A DNA stretch of 64,000 nucleotides from Mycogone perniciosa (taxonomy: Eukaryota; Ascomycota; Sordariomycetes; Hypocreales; Hypocreaceae): contig JAOALB010000110.1 of assembly GCA_025331125.1 (NCBI GenBank), forward strand, positions 1-64,000. The letters are read 5' to 3'. The translations under genes were made by a program, and so were the position numbers. Below the pieces are notes generated by a model. The model was not told the origin of the DNA. It saw only the letters and a list, made by a program, of their open reading frames with translations, and did not search any database. This document shows, piece after piece, positions 45,689-57,200 of the stretch (its first letter is position 1; every line of letters starts with the position of its first letter).

Positions 45689-46340
45689 CTTGATCTTCCA
45701 AACAATTCGTGTTTTGTGAGGAAAAATCCAGATGAGGTCAGGCGGCTCCGGTGTGGTAAGTACAGTGTAGACTCCGTACTAGGTACCGAATAAAAGGTAG
45801 CTACTAAGTACTAGGTGGTAGTACGTTTCCGGCACTACACTAGTAGTATAATGAAGTACCTAGGAAGTACGAAGTAGTACCTGTAGTAGTACGGAGTACA
45901 ATGTACCCATATATTAGGTACTACTAGGTACCTAGTAGTACTATTAGAGATAAGGTAGGTACCATGTACTTGTGCGAAGCATGCACTAAGCACCGGGATA
46001 TTACCTAGTAGACTTGATGCAAACAACCCGTTGTGGATATGCACTATCAGTACTTCGTACTCTTCGTACTTTGTACGTATGTACGAGTGGCTTGATGACC
46101 CTGTGAACAAGACGCTCCTTGTTCGATGTCGTAATATTAATAAATCTCCCTAGATTAACAACCCATTCTGCGTGGACTTCTTTTCTCATTTGCTCCAAAC
46201 ATCAACCATTCTCTAGGTATCGTGGCTAGACTGTGACTCCTATCAAACTGCATCAGTATTTCTGTTTGCTTCATTGTATCAACGACACGAAACGGCGCAA
46301 TCATTCAGAGCCGGGCCTTGCTTGCCCTAGCCACGACAAC
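45689..46340. other. Divergent promoter region of sen15 and the DUF2985 gene
   Basis: 652 bp without a gene. 45760-46080 is one of the densest clusters in the window of TACTTCGTAC, TACGGAGTAC, TAGTAGTAC and TACCTAGTAG words. The open frame of the downstream gene continues upstream to an ATG at 46233. Confidence 0.6.
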
Positions 46341-47570
46341 ATGGAGGCATCTGGTATGAGTAGCAGCACTCATCATGACACCGAGCCTTTCCATGCGCTC
46401 AGTGACCAGAGTACAACCGCCAGTCCTCGCTCGCCCAGGTTCGATTCGGATGACGCCCAGAACTCGATTGCGAATCGGCCGACCGCGTTTTCGTCGCTGA
46501 GCGGAAGCCTGCACCGTGTTCAGTCCGTCCCCAAGGAGGGCACCTCGAAGACTCAGCAGGACAATAGCTCCGGATCTGCATCACTGGCAGCGATTGCAGT
46601 CACTGATGAGCCTGCAGCAGCCGCGCCATTCCCCAACGGCTACCACTTCCCTCCAAAACACTCATGTGCCGAGTCTACGAAGCTTGGCTGGGTTACGTTT
46701 TGGAATTACTTTCTCACACCTATCGGGTTTATTGTTACCATATATGGCCTCAATGTGGTCGCATGGGGTGGCATGCTGTTTCTGCTGCTTTGCAATGCGG
46801 GTAAGAATTATCCCCTCTGCCCAGACCCCTGACGCCTATGGGGAGTGCAAGAACTTGGATCTAACGATTCTTCTTACATAGCTCCAGCTATGTGCTATCC
46901 GACCTGCGACGACATTGACTCACCACGACGGAAGTGGATCGAGTACGACTCACAAATTCTCAATGCACTCTTCTGTGTTACGGGCTTTGGACTCGCGCCG
47001 TGGCGGTTTAGAGATCTGTACTTTCTGCTACAATATCGGCTTATGAAGAAACCCCGTGCTCTTCGCCAACTCGCTGGCATCCATCGCGGCTGGTTTCGGC
47101 TTGAAGGATCTACGGAACTCCCACTGAATCTCGGCCCCATGAATGTGGGAGACGCGGCCGGATCTGCTGCATTATCGGCGATTCCCCATCCTGAGAATAC
47201 GATACCTGACCCCCCTTTAACCGGAGTGCGGGCACCAGCAACTGCATTATGGAAACTAGATCTTGTCATCTGGCTCATGGTTTGGAACACTTTTCTTCAG
47301 TGCTGCCTCTCGGGCTTCATGTGGGGTATGAATAGATTCAACCGGCCAAGCTGGAGCACGGGTTTGTTCGTAGCGCTTGCATGCATCGTTGCGGCTGTGG
47401 GGGGGCTCATCATGTTCCTCGAGGGGAAGACAGTGAAGGGTATAGAGGGTGTCCCTCTCAGCGAGAAAGACAAGCGACAGCTAGAAAGTGACCGGGAACG
47501 GGGCATTTGGCACTATAACAATATCAAGGACAAGAATTTAGAGGCGAAACAGAGCAGGGCTAAGCGTTGA
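46341..47570 (+). CDS. DUF2985 (PLAC8-related) multi-pass membrane protein
   Basis: Two exons, 46341-46800 and 46882-47570, with GTAAGA donor and TACATAG acceptor, give 382 residues. The N-terminal 110 residues are Ser/Thr-rich and disordered. A membrane segment follows (FLTPIGFIVTIYGLNVVAWG, then MLFLLLCNA). A conserved Cys/Trp-rich loop comes next (MCYPTCDD, SPRRKWIEYDSQILNALF), then VTGFGLAPWRFRDLYFLLQY. Two more helices lie near the C-terminus (WLMVWNTFLQCCLSGFMW, then FVALACIVAAVGGLIMFL) before a charged tail. This layout is that of the fungal DUF2985 family, whose function is unknown. An upstream in-frame ATG (46233) would add 36 residues. Confidence 0.82.
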
Positions 47571-47599
47571 GAATTGGTTATCCATACATAATTTATGCC

Positions 47600-47662
47600 T
47601 AATAATAATAATAATAAAAATAATAATAAAGTACCAGTACTAATACTTCGTAATAATAATGT
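47600..47662. repeat. (AAT)n microsatellite, interrupted
   Basis: Two runs of AAT units (about 47600-47630 and 47650-47660), separated by AGTACCAGTACTAATACTTCG, lie just after the DUF2985 gene. Confidence 0.8.
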
Positions 47663-48021
47663 TATCTTCACCACAGTGGGTTACATTTGGGCTGGGACAT
47701 GCTTGTGACGTAGTACGAAGTATGGAGTACTCGATAGATGCATACCGTAGCACTCCACACATAAACCCACCTACCAGTGACATGCTTAGATTATTACCCA
47801 GAGACCGAAGCGGCGTGGAGTGTTGATCCTCTATGTCACTGCACCTCATTTGATGCTGTTGGTAGTGCCTGCTGCCTCGTCTAACATCTCTCATACCACC
47901 ACGACTTGCAAAGCCTTGCATTTCTCAAGCAGTAGGAAGCAGACAGCTCTCACAACTATTGTTCCCTCACAACTGCTCGGTATCCCAACCGTCACCCAAG
48001 CTCATAAACGCCGCCTCAACC

Positions 48022-48444
48022 ATGGGATTAGCATACAACACCTACCTCACCAGCAGCAAGATCTATGGCTGCAAGACCTGCAAGGCCCATCTCGCAAACC
48101 ACGAGGATATCATCAGTCGAGTGCGCCAACCCTTATCGGCCTCCTGCCTCTCCCTATATTCCCCTCCGTGCCTTGGCTTGCACCGTAACTAACGGGAATG
48201 TGAAATACAGAACTTCCGTGGCCAGCATGGGAAGGCCTTTCTATTCCACAATGTTGTCAATATCGATACCGGAGAACCCAACGAGCGTAACATGACCACT
48301 GGCCGGCATATCGTCCGCGACATCACCTGCCATCAATGCAAGGACACGGTGGGTTGGAAGTATGATAAGGCTTTTGAGACGTCAGAGAAGTACAAGGAAG
48401 GCAAGTTCATACTGGAGGCTGAGCTTTTGTGCAATGTTGCCTGA
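48022..48444 (+). CDS. Yippee-like zinc-binding protein
   Basis: Two exons, 48022-48120 and 48211-48444, give 110 residues, the usual Yippee length. The Yippee fold's two CxxC zinc ligand pairs are present: YGCKTCKAHLANH in exon 1 and DITCHQCKDTVGWKYDKAFE in exon 2. The conserved FRGQHGKAFLFHNVVNI opens exon 2, and the C-terminus SEKYKEGKFILEAELL is typical. The yeast homologue is Moh1, of poorly defined role; animal YPEL5 is part of the CTLH/GID ubiquitin ligase. The start at 48022 is well placed (MGLAYNTYLTSSKIYGC). Confidence 0.92.
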
Positions 48445-48852
48445 TTCTATCGCGTATTTCTGAGTCACATAGGCAGAGTGTGACGTTCTGTTTTGTGTTA
48501 TTCTCCTTTTAGCAGGCGTTGGACGGTTAGGATTGAGAATAGGGCATTGGAGCGGCGCAGTTAGGGACCTTCGTTAAATTTGGACATAAAGCAACATAAT
48601 GTATTCAATCTTGGTTTCATAGCCGCCCATAAAACTAACCCCCGACGTGAAAATGAAATACTTAGAATAATCCATAATAAGAAGAAACCCTTTGACGTCC
48701 CTATGTACGTCTCTAGTGTCCAAGCTACCTAGCTAACCTGACCCAACCCCGATACGCCTCCATGGTGCCAGAACTACAGCTCAATTATACCAAAGGTTCT
48801 ATAAATTTGAGCACTTCCAGGAGAATATTCAAAAAACTCTCTTGCAGCACGT

Positions 48853-50204
48853 TCACTGATGTTCAATCGGCTCCTCCTGGAGTAGCTCTTGTGTCTCACC
48901 CTCGCTTCGTAGACACTCAAATGGTGGTTGTACGATGCCGTTGAAAACAAACGTGGCGTATACCAGCAGTGCAAAGCCAACGATCTGGAGCCACTTGAAG
49001 GTCTCCCAACCAAGACCCAGAGAGACCACCCAAATGAAGAGGGTTCTGCAGGTATCGATGGTCGACCGTGAGGTCGCACTAACGCTTCGTGTCACTGATA
49101 AGCCGAAAAAGTTAAAGCCTCTGTGAAAACATCGGATCAGTCAAGACCACTATTCCAAGGCACAATATCACACTTACCCAATGCTAATCATGATGATGAT
49201 GCTTGACACTAGTAGTTGCCGGTAATCCCTCATCTGTCGAAGCCCTTCGACCATATCGAAGTAGCCGTATTGACCGGCTTCTGTTCGGCCAACAAGCAAG
49301 TGCATGACAACCATGACCGCCAGCGTAACCACGAAACCAAAGATGCCCTCCCAGCCAACAACCTTGATCGGTTCCATTGGCGAGTTCTCCAGAATCCATT
49401 CTTCCAAGACGAACTGGGTCGCCGTGAAGATCTGCGCTCCAGCTATTAACAAGACACCGATGATGGCTCGGGAAGCATCTGATAAACCATCAGGGGAGTC
49501 TGCGCCGTCGAGGGACTCGCCATTGGAGGCTCTGGACTTCTCATCTGGCCAGATAGCTCCGGCAAGTCCTACAACAGCCACGCCCAAAACCACGCCAGCC
49601 AGTGAGAGCCATTGAAAGAGTTTCAAATGCCTCCGCAAAAACACAACACTAAAAAGACCCACGAACAAAACCAAGGCGCCACGGGTCATTTGATAGATCG
49701 ATGCGGCAACAAGGAGGAGACCAGCGTTCATAAGCGTAGTGCCACAGATATCGCAAATAGCTGGCAGGGCAAGCAGTACAACTCTGTAGCCTCGGAGAAC
49801 AGATAGCTTCGTTCCTTCATCATCGTCATCGTCTGATTCACTGGGGCCAACGGCCTGGTAACCACGCTCTGCGGGCAAAGGCTTTGATGTGAGCCGGCGA
49901 TACAGGGTCATGGCGACCACAACAAGCCAGCAGCCCATCTCACCCACAAACATTTGGGCTGTCTGTAATACGGGCTGATTGAAGTAGACTCGGCGCGCCG
50001 GATCTTCGTCATGGCAGTTGCGGACGCATTGATTATCCTTTAGTAGTGCCTGTTAATGCTGGACTCTTGCAAGACAACAACATAAGTTCAAACGTGGTCG
50101 GTCATTTGGAACTTTACCTGGTACTTCGTCACTAAGGTGTTGCAAACACCGGTGAGTAGCATCATTGCCACCAGGAAGGGAATGGCGCTGTGAGATGCCG
50201 CCAT
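48853..50204 (-). CDS. EamA/SLC35F6-like multi-pass transporter
   Basis: Three exons on the complement, 50118-50204, 49178-50049 and 48853-49120, give 1227 nt and 408 residues. About ten hydrophobic helices of the drug/metabolite transporter fold are visible, for example AIPFLVAMMLLTGVCNTLV, VLLALPAICDICGTTLMNAG and VVFLRRHLKLFQWLSLAGVV. SIYQMTRGALVLFVGLFS and ATQFVLEEWIL match the SLC35F6 (ANT2BP) group. A long acidic loop (SESDDDDDEG) lies after helix 2-3. The substrate is unknown; in other organisms members sit in lysosomal/vacuolar or mitochondrial membranes. It is convergent with the Yippee gene, with about 410 bp between the stops. Confidence 0.88.
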
Positions 50205-51442
50205 CTTGAAATATGGATTTACTGTCTTTGCAATTGAATCTGCTCCTTCGCCTACCGAATTCTTGTTCGAGGCTGTCTTGCGGTTTGGACCTGCAAGACA
50301 GGCTTTGGATGGAAGAAGTGCCGAGGGATGGCACTCTGTTGGATGGTTGCGGTACACACAGGTCATGCATGATGTGAGCACGAGACTATTAGGTATGATA
50401 AAGCAAGGACCAAGTACGGAGTAGTATCACCCCCTTATGTGCATATATCTGCGGGTCAGGCGCGACGCGCTGATGCACCAAAAAAATACTACTACTAGTA
50501 CCGAGTACTTCGTACTTGTACTCCGTACTACTATCATTTCGGCAAGGTGCATCTTGAATCTTGATTACGAGTACGGAGTACTCCGTATTGGATGAATGAT
50601 CATCCTCCGCACTAAGCCTGTCCCAGTAGTACTGACCCAACTGGTTTTACATGCACTGAGATTATATCACTATTACAGGTACTACGAGGCTGGGAGTATT
50701 CTAATACTAGCAATACAGAGTGAGGCCGAAGGAGGCCATTGCTTTCCAGTTTCCTTGTCTGTTACCAATCCCTTACCAAAAACACCCCGGCCTCGTATGT
50801 AGGTAATAACATCAGTTTTACTTCGTACACTGCCTTGAAATACAGCCGCGGGTGATAATGATGAACAACCAGGCGGTCCGGATAAGCATTTTGACTAATG
50901 AACTCAGGGACATGTTTAGATTTGGAACCTAAATGCGCAGATCGCAAGTTATCAAGGGATTTTGCACCTAAGACTTGTTGAGTAGCGGACTTGACAAATA
51001 GCATGCACGAGTATTACAGACCGGACAGTAGTAATACTACTTGTCCTTATTGAAATACTGCCAGGTCTTGTCGAGGAACAGTAGTAGTATATGACAAATC
51101 CATCCTTGTTTTTCTTCGTCACTGCCTATTTCTTCTCCTATCGCGTGGTGTATGTTGTAATAGTGTTATGGTGACTTACTCAACGGGCGACAGGAAGCCA
51201 AGAAAAAATATGCTGCCTTGCCCGTATAGAAGGGAGGTGCCTACCTACCTGATACCTAAATGTACATATTGATGAAAGAGGCACCACTAATTACACGTCT
51301 CCACATGAGTCGATACAGGCTCCTTCTCTGCTGTTGCTCAACGCAGATTCCTTCTTGCCATGCCTCCTTACACAATCAGTAATCAAGGTAAAAACACAAT
51401 ATTGTCCTATTCCAGCGCAACAAGCTCACCACGAGCTCTGAT
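50205..51442. other. Intergenic region without a gene
   Basis: 1.2 kb. 50410-50590 holds many TACGGAGTA, TACTTCGTAC and TACTCCGTAC words, including GTACGGAGTACTCCGTA at about 50571. No open frame shows recognisable features. Confidence 0.6.
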
Positions 51443-53737
51443 TTATAATAAATCATCCCTGTCATCGTTCAAAGTCCGTGGCCGGCCAAGAATAGCAAGT
51501 GCCGGGCGGGACCTCTGCTGTCCCAGCTTACTTGTCGAACCAGCTTTCCCAGTCGTGGCCCTGAACACAGTGTCACACTTCGTGATATTCCAGCTGCAAC
51601 TCGGTCGACTAGCTGCTTTCTTTATTCCCATTGTCGTGGTTCGTGTCGCCAGTGGGACATGTCCATTCTGGCTTTGACTATGGCTCTTCCTTCGTTTCTG
51701 GATCAAGCTCCACTCATTGTTGCTACTCCAATTCTCGTCCATCTCTGGGCCTTTGGTCTCCCAATCGTTTGTTGGCTGGGGTGCGCCAGTTGTTTTTGTT
51801 TTCGATTCAGGAATGGGCTGAACCCATTCACTGATGCCCTCCTCCCAGCGCCACCCTGAGAACATAGTGTCAATCTTCGCAGTATCCGTGGCCGTGGGGA
51901 GACTCTCCGCGAAAGCAAGATCGCGCAAGTCCTTCGTCTTCTGCGCCAGTATAAAAGCAACATCTTTCCGAAGCCCGTCGCCAAACCAATCTGGCAATGC
52001 CAGGCTGCCCAACTTGGAGCAAATATCAGCTAAACTGTCATGACCTGGGGCCAAAAGACTTCGCCGGCGGCATTGTGCTGTTGTGCATATCAAGAGAATC
52101 ATTTGGCGGTAATACCTATCCTTCTTGGATCTGGCATCTATCCTAGAGGCCAACTCCTGCAACTCCTCGGCCGCTTGTTGTCTAAAACTAACACTCGTTA
52201 GACATGAGTCTGCCACAGCAAGGTATCGAGCCATGATAAGTATGAACAAGCCATTGTCATGACCACTTTTGCGGTGCCTGTATCGCCGAATATGGGCGAT
52301 ACTGTATTCCAGCACATAGATTAGCCGCCTCCAGGCCCGCACTCTTCGACTCCCGTTACCATGACTGATCTCAGTCTCCAAAGCCAACGCTGCGGTCGTC
52401 ACGCCGGCGGCGATGCCAATGAGTGCTTGTTCCACGTTACACCCTTCGACTCCGTGTTTGGTTCGGTCACCCCGGGCAACTAACGTGATGGCTGTGCACA
52501 TAAATTTCAAAACTGACGGCCTCGCCTTGTTCGAGGCTAGTAGTTCAAGGCTGGATGCCCATATACTAGAGAAACCTCGCGCGGAGAGCCAGGCTAGCGG
52601 CAAGCGTTCTTGATCGACGAGGATCGATACACAGTCGAAAATGGGACCCGGGATTCTTTTGCATCTAGAGGTCTCTAACAATATACACAATGGTCGAAGC
52701 CGTCGGCTCTCGGTAAATTGACTTTTTGCATTTCGTGGTCCAGGAAGTAGCCCATTGATCGATGATATCAGAACTGCTGCCTCTTCGTGACAGTTCAGAT
52801 GACCACAAAGGCGTATCAGCATATTTTCGAATCCTGGATGAAATAGTCCATCGGAAATAGCAGTCGATAAAAGCTGGATGGCTTGCGAACGGGCCACTAC
52901 TTTCAATGGACGCCATCCGGCGCCGCCTGGCCCAAATGCCTCCAGTTGATCATACAAATCGAAAGTTATGTTGGACGTGTCCCACGTGGATTTAGTGCCA
53001 GCTTCCTTGGAACGCTGTCGCTCCCACGCCTCTATGTCGGCGATGCAGGCAGGCACTTTGCGCAGACACATGGCGAGCAATGACTTCGGATGGATTTGTT
53101 GGGCCCGTGGAGCTGTTGAGTGCAAAATGATGTTAAGCCAGTCGAATATGGCTTCGTAGATTCGACAATGGTCAGCTGGGACTATCTGCCGAAGCGACCG
53201 CACTTCTTCTGTCATGTTTGGCGGGACTGCCGCTAGAAGATCGTCTTCATCAAGGGGGATTGGTGTGAAATTGGAAATATGCCGTGGCGTGTCCGTCTGC
53301 TCTCGGATCTTCCGCCACACCGGCGTACGGAAGTCGACAGCTCCAGAGGCTGGTGATGAGTTTCCCAACCTCATAGTCCCAAGAGTGCGAATCGGTCGCG
53401 GGGGTGTGGTCGTTGTCAATTCGTGTAGTGGGGAGGATGGCTGCGAGGGCTTTTGACCATACGTGAGGCGAATACGTTTGGATGTCGTACGCTGCTCGTC
53501 GTTCGAAAGGCGTTTAGATTTGGTCGACGAGTTCAGGCGATCTGCGGACACCAACTTGCGAAGGCTAGCCAGGCGTGACTGAACCTGGCGAAGCAGCCGA
53601 TGACATCGAGCCGCGGTCCATGGCTGCAAATCGTCAGAATCCAGCCCACTCAGGCCGCTTGAAGGTCGAGGTCGTGCACAGAGACGGTGTGCTGGCAATG
53701 CGTCAGATGGTTCGATTGGTAAACCCATTGAGTTCAA
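51443..53737 (-). CDS. Large intronless protein of unknown function
   Basis: Not recognised. A single open frame of 764 codons; a second Met three codons later (MGLPIEP) is equally possible. The N-terminus has a short conserved-looking helix motif (DLQPWTAARCHRLLRQVQSR, LASLRKLVS), then a basic, nuclear-signal-like stretch (KSKRL...SKRIRLTYGQK). A low-complexity Thr/Pro region follows and then, from about residue 150, a long largely alpha-helical body without repeats I can name (IYEAIFDWLNIILHS, RLCGHLNCHEEAAVLISS). The C-terminal 100 residues are Ser/Arg-rich. There are no membrane segments and no signal peptide. It is divergent from clu1 across about 500 bp. A nuclear role is only a guess from the basic patch. 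Confidence 0.8.
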   Translation of the reverse strand: MNSMGLPIEPSDALPAHRLCARPRPSSGLSGLDSDDLQPWTAARCHRLLRQVQSRLASLRKLVSADRLNSSTKSKRLSNDEQRTTSKRIRLTYGQKPSQPSSPLHELTTTTPPRPIRTLGTMRLGNSSPASGAVDFRTPVWRKIREQTDTPRHISNFTPIPLDEDDLLAAVPPNMTEEVRSLRQIVPADHCRIYEAIFDWLNIILHSTAPRAQQIHPKSLLAMCLRKVPACIADIEAWERQRSKEAGTKSTWDTSNITFDLYDQLEAFGPGGAGWRPLKVVARSQAIQLLSTAISDGLFHPGFENMLIRLCGHLNCHEEAAVLISSINGLLPGPRNAKSQFTESRRLRPLCILLETSRCKRIPGPIFDCVSILVDQERLPLAWLSARGFSSIWASSLELLASNKARPSVLKFMCTAITLVARGDRTKHGVEGCNVEQALIGIAAGVTTAALALETEISHGNGSRRVRAWRRLIYVLEYSIAHIRRYRHRKSGHDNGLFILIMARYLAVADSCLTSVSFRQQAAEELQELASRIDARSKKDRYYRQMILLICTTAQCRRRSLLAPGHDSLADICSKLGSLALPDWFGDGLRKDVAFILAQKTKDLRDLAFAESLPTATDTAKIDTMFSGWRWEEGISEWVQPIPESKTKTTGAPQPTNDWETKGPEMDENWSSNNEWSLIQKRRKSHSQSQNGHVPLATRTTTMGIKKAASRPSCSWNITKCDTVFRATTGKAGSTSKLGQQRSRPALAILGRPRTLNDDRDDLL

Positions 53738-54236
53738 TGAGTGTCATGAGTAACAAAGGATACTAATATGAGCGCAGCATAACGGCAATCCTTGTGAAAG
53801 ATGGTTCGTCCAAAGATGATGGTCTCGTGTCTATGTTTAGAGACTGTTTACTTTCTTCCATTTCGCTCTAGTGGCTATTACCGTACCTAGGGAGCAATAC
53901 TCCGTATTGTCTGAGACTATGGGTCTGCCGGCTGGCTTCGGGGCCCACAAAGCACACAAAACCCGTGGGGTACCAGCACTGAAAATGTCCAGCATACACA
54001 AAATCAGGTACTCACAGTGTGTTTTACAGCTCCGAGGCGCCGGAACATTGCCGTTCAGGCATTTATCCAAATTTTTTTTTCTTCACCGATGACATTGTCT
54101 CCAATGCTTCTCTAACACCCTCAAAGCCCAATTATCCAAACCTCCCAGTCACTGTCGGCGGATATTTGGATGACTGGTGTCTAGACTGTCCTTGATTTAG
54201 TTGTACTTTGGTTTTCACGCCTTCGGTTGTATGACA
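53738..54236. promoter_or_regulatory. Shared divergent promoter of the unknown gene and clu1
   Basis: 499 bp between two divergent start codons, with no coding potential. It contains a poly-T run (about 54070-54078). Confidence 0.5.
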
Positions 54237-57200
54237 ATGGCGGCCGAAGCACACCCTGCTGCGTCTTCGGCTCCAGGTACTTCGTCTCTGAGCCACCGAG
54301 TTCCTTCGACTTGCTAGCTGACCATGGATGCGCATTCCTTGTAGTCAATTCTCTTGATGAGTCCAACAACAATGTAGCGCCCGCTCCTGAAGCGGGTGCC
54401 GAGGGGGAGGCGGAGGCGGAGGCGGATGCTGGCACTGATGGTATATTTTGGTATCTCGTCCTGATTGTTCTGTGGTCTGACTTCGCTCGATCTAGCTATT
54501 TTAAATCTTACCATCGTCCTTCCCGATCCCAAGTCAGAGAAGATGCAGATCATGGTGCGCTTGGCAACATCGCTATCCCGTCTATGACCCTGCGTGCTAA
54601 TGTGGGCATTAGGTATCAACTCAGGAACAGGTCCATGAAATCCGCCAATCCATCATCGACTTGCCCACAGCATTTCAATATACGTGCTTCCACCTTGAGT
54701 TTCGTGGTCAGAAGATCAATGACTTCATTCCTCTTGCCGAAATCCCTGATCTCGGCACTGAGCCAGAGTTTCACTTGGTCCAAGACCCATATACCGAGAA
54801 GGAAGCCCGAATTCACTTGGTGAGGATTCGGGAGCTTATAGGTGCTGCGGGGGATCGATCCGATACTTCACAGGGCGTGCTTCCTGGCCTATCGCTCTAT
54901 GAGTCTGTCGCAAGGAATGTGCAAGCCGAGGCTGATAGCAATCTGGATCAACTCCCTGTCAAGGACTACGATTTTCAAGCTACGCCGCCGCTTGCTAGCC
55001 TCATTCCTGAGCCAATTGAGCCCCCTCCAAAGACGATCAAGTCGGTGGCCCTGTCCTCATGGAATCCCCCGCCTTGCCACCTACGACAGCGGGGCCATTT
55101 GCTGTACATTGTTGTGACTACCAACGAAGGCGAGCAGTTCCAGATTACCTCGCATGTATCCGGATTCTACGTTAATAAGTCCTCCAATGCCAAGTTCGAT
55201 CCATTCCCGCGGCCCGCACCAAAAGGCCAATCGTCTCACTCACTTCTGGAGCTTATTGGCCTGGTTTCTCCCTCCTTCTCGGACTCGTTCTTGAAGCTTC
55301 AGGAATACAATAACCAACGGGATCCTCTGGCTACATTCCAAATTACCAACGCTATCCCCGCTTCCCCTTGGGTCGTGCCAGCCCCTGGTTCTGCTCTTTG
55401 TGCGCATACTCCTGATATCACAAGGCCTCAGGAAACATATTTGCTTGCTGGAGTAGACAACACTGACACTCTGCGGGATTGGAACGAGGAGTTCCAGTCA
55501 GCCAAAGAGTTGCCCAAGGAAACTGTGCAGGACAGGGTCTTCCGCGAGCGCCTGTCCTCCAAGCTCTTCGCAGACTACAATGACGCCGCAACAAAGGGCG
55601 CATTGATGGTTGCGCGTGGGGAGATTGCACCCCTAAATCCTACAGAATGCCGGGACGCCCAGATTTTTGTTTATAACAACATTTTTTTCTCCTTTGGCGC
55701 TGATGGTGTTGGGACCTTCACGTCAGAGGGCGGTGACGAGGCCGCGAGGGTCGCAACGGGAAAGGATGTTGCTGGTGTGAAGCTCGTCAACCAACTGGAT
55801 ATCGATGGACTCTTTACGCCCGCCACTGTGGTCGTTGATTATTTGGGCAAGCGAATTGTTGGTCAGAGCATTGTGCCAGGCATTTTCAAGCAACGTGAAC
55901 CTGGGGAGAACCAAATTGACTATGGCGCCGTGGATGGAAAAGATGTTGTAGCTGCGGACGAACGGTTTACAACCACGTTCGCCCAACTCTCCAAGGCACT
56001 TAAGGTTAAGAAACACCCCGTATGGGACAAAAGTGGAAAGAGATTCGACTTGGAGGCGAGCGTCGAAACAAAGGGGCTAATGGGGACAGATGGACGCAAA
56101 TACGTCCTAGACCTCTACAGGATCACGCCTTTTGACATCATCTGGTTAGAGGAGGTAGCCATCACAGATGGTCAATCGGATGCCTCGGAGTACCCTCACC
56201 GAATGACGGTCCTACGACCGGAATTGATCGATTCATTCGGGCGCTACCGGATGAAGCAGTGGATTGACAAGCAGTTGGCTCTTCGCGCACAGTCAAAACA
56301 AGAAGATTCGACCAAGCCGTCAAGTGAAAAGGCCAAGGAGACTGACGAGGCTGAAGAATCTGACGAGTCATCCGACTCGGATGACTCTGATGACTCTGAT
56401 GAGGCTGACGAGGCCGAGGAGACAACAAAAACGGGAGACGATACCAACGACAAGAGTCAGCCCAACCTGTCCGACTTCCGTTTTGCCCTCAACCCTGATG
56501 CCTTTAGTGGCCAGATTCCCCAAACAGAGGAAGAGAAGTCAGAATTTGAGGCGGATGAACGTGAGGTTCGAGCTGCTGGTCAGTACCTGCGTGAACAGGT
56601 CATCCCCGAGCTACTACGCGAACTCTCCGACTCTGATGTAAGCTTCCCCATGGATGGACCATCACTTAGCCGGTTGCTGCACAAGCGAGGCATTAATGTG
56701 CGATACCTCGGCAAAGTGGCCACTCTTGTGACAGATGAACGACTCCGATGTCTGCGTGAAATATGCACTCAAGATATGGTGCTTCGTGCCTTTAAGCATG
56801 TCGCTGGGGATTATCTGCGCACCCTCCCTGTCCCTTTCACCACCGCATGCATTTCCCATCTCTTGAACTGTCTCCTCGGCTATCGGTTGAACTCTAAGCC
56901 CACCGCCGATGTCGATCAGGCCCTCCGAGCACTATATCATGATGCGGATTTGTCATTCGAAGCGATTATACCAGAAACTCTTCGGGCCAATATCGAGGAA
57001 CAGGTCCTTAAGCGCTTTCGGTACAAGCTTGATGCGCAGTGGTTCGATGAAATTCGACCTACTCAACTGCTTCGTGGAATTTGTCTGAGTCTTGGCATTC
57101 AGGTGCAGGCGAAAGACTATATCTTTGACAACAGTGGCAATGTCGAGATGCAGTCCAGCGCTGAAGTCAACCAGAGTCAAGCCAATGGACAAGTCAATGG

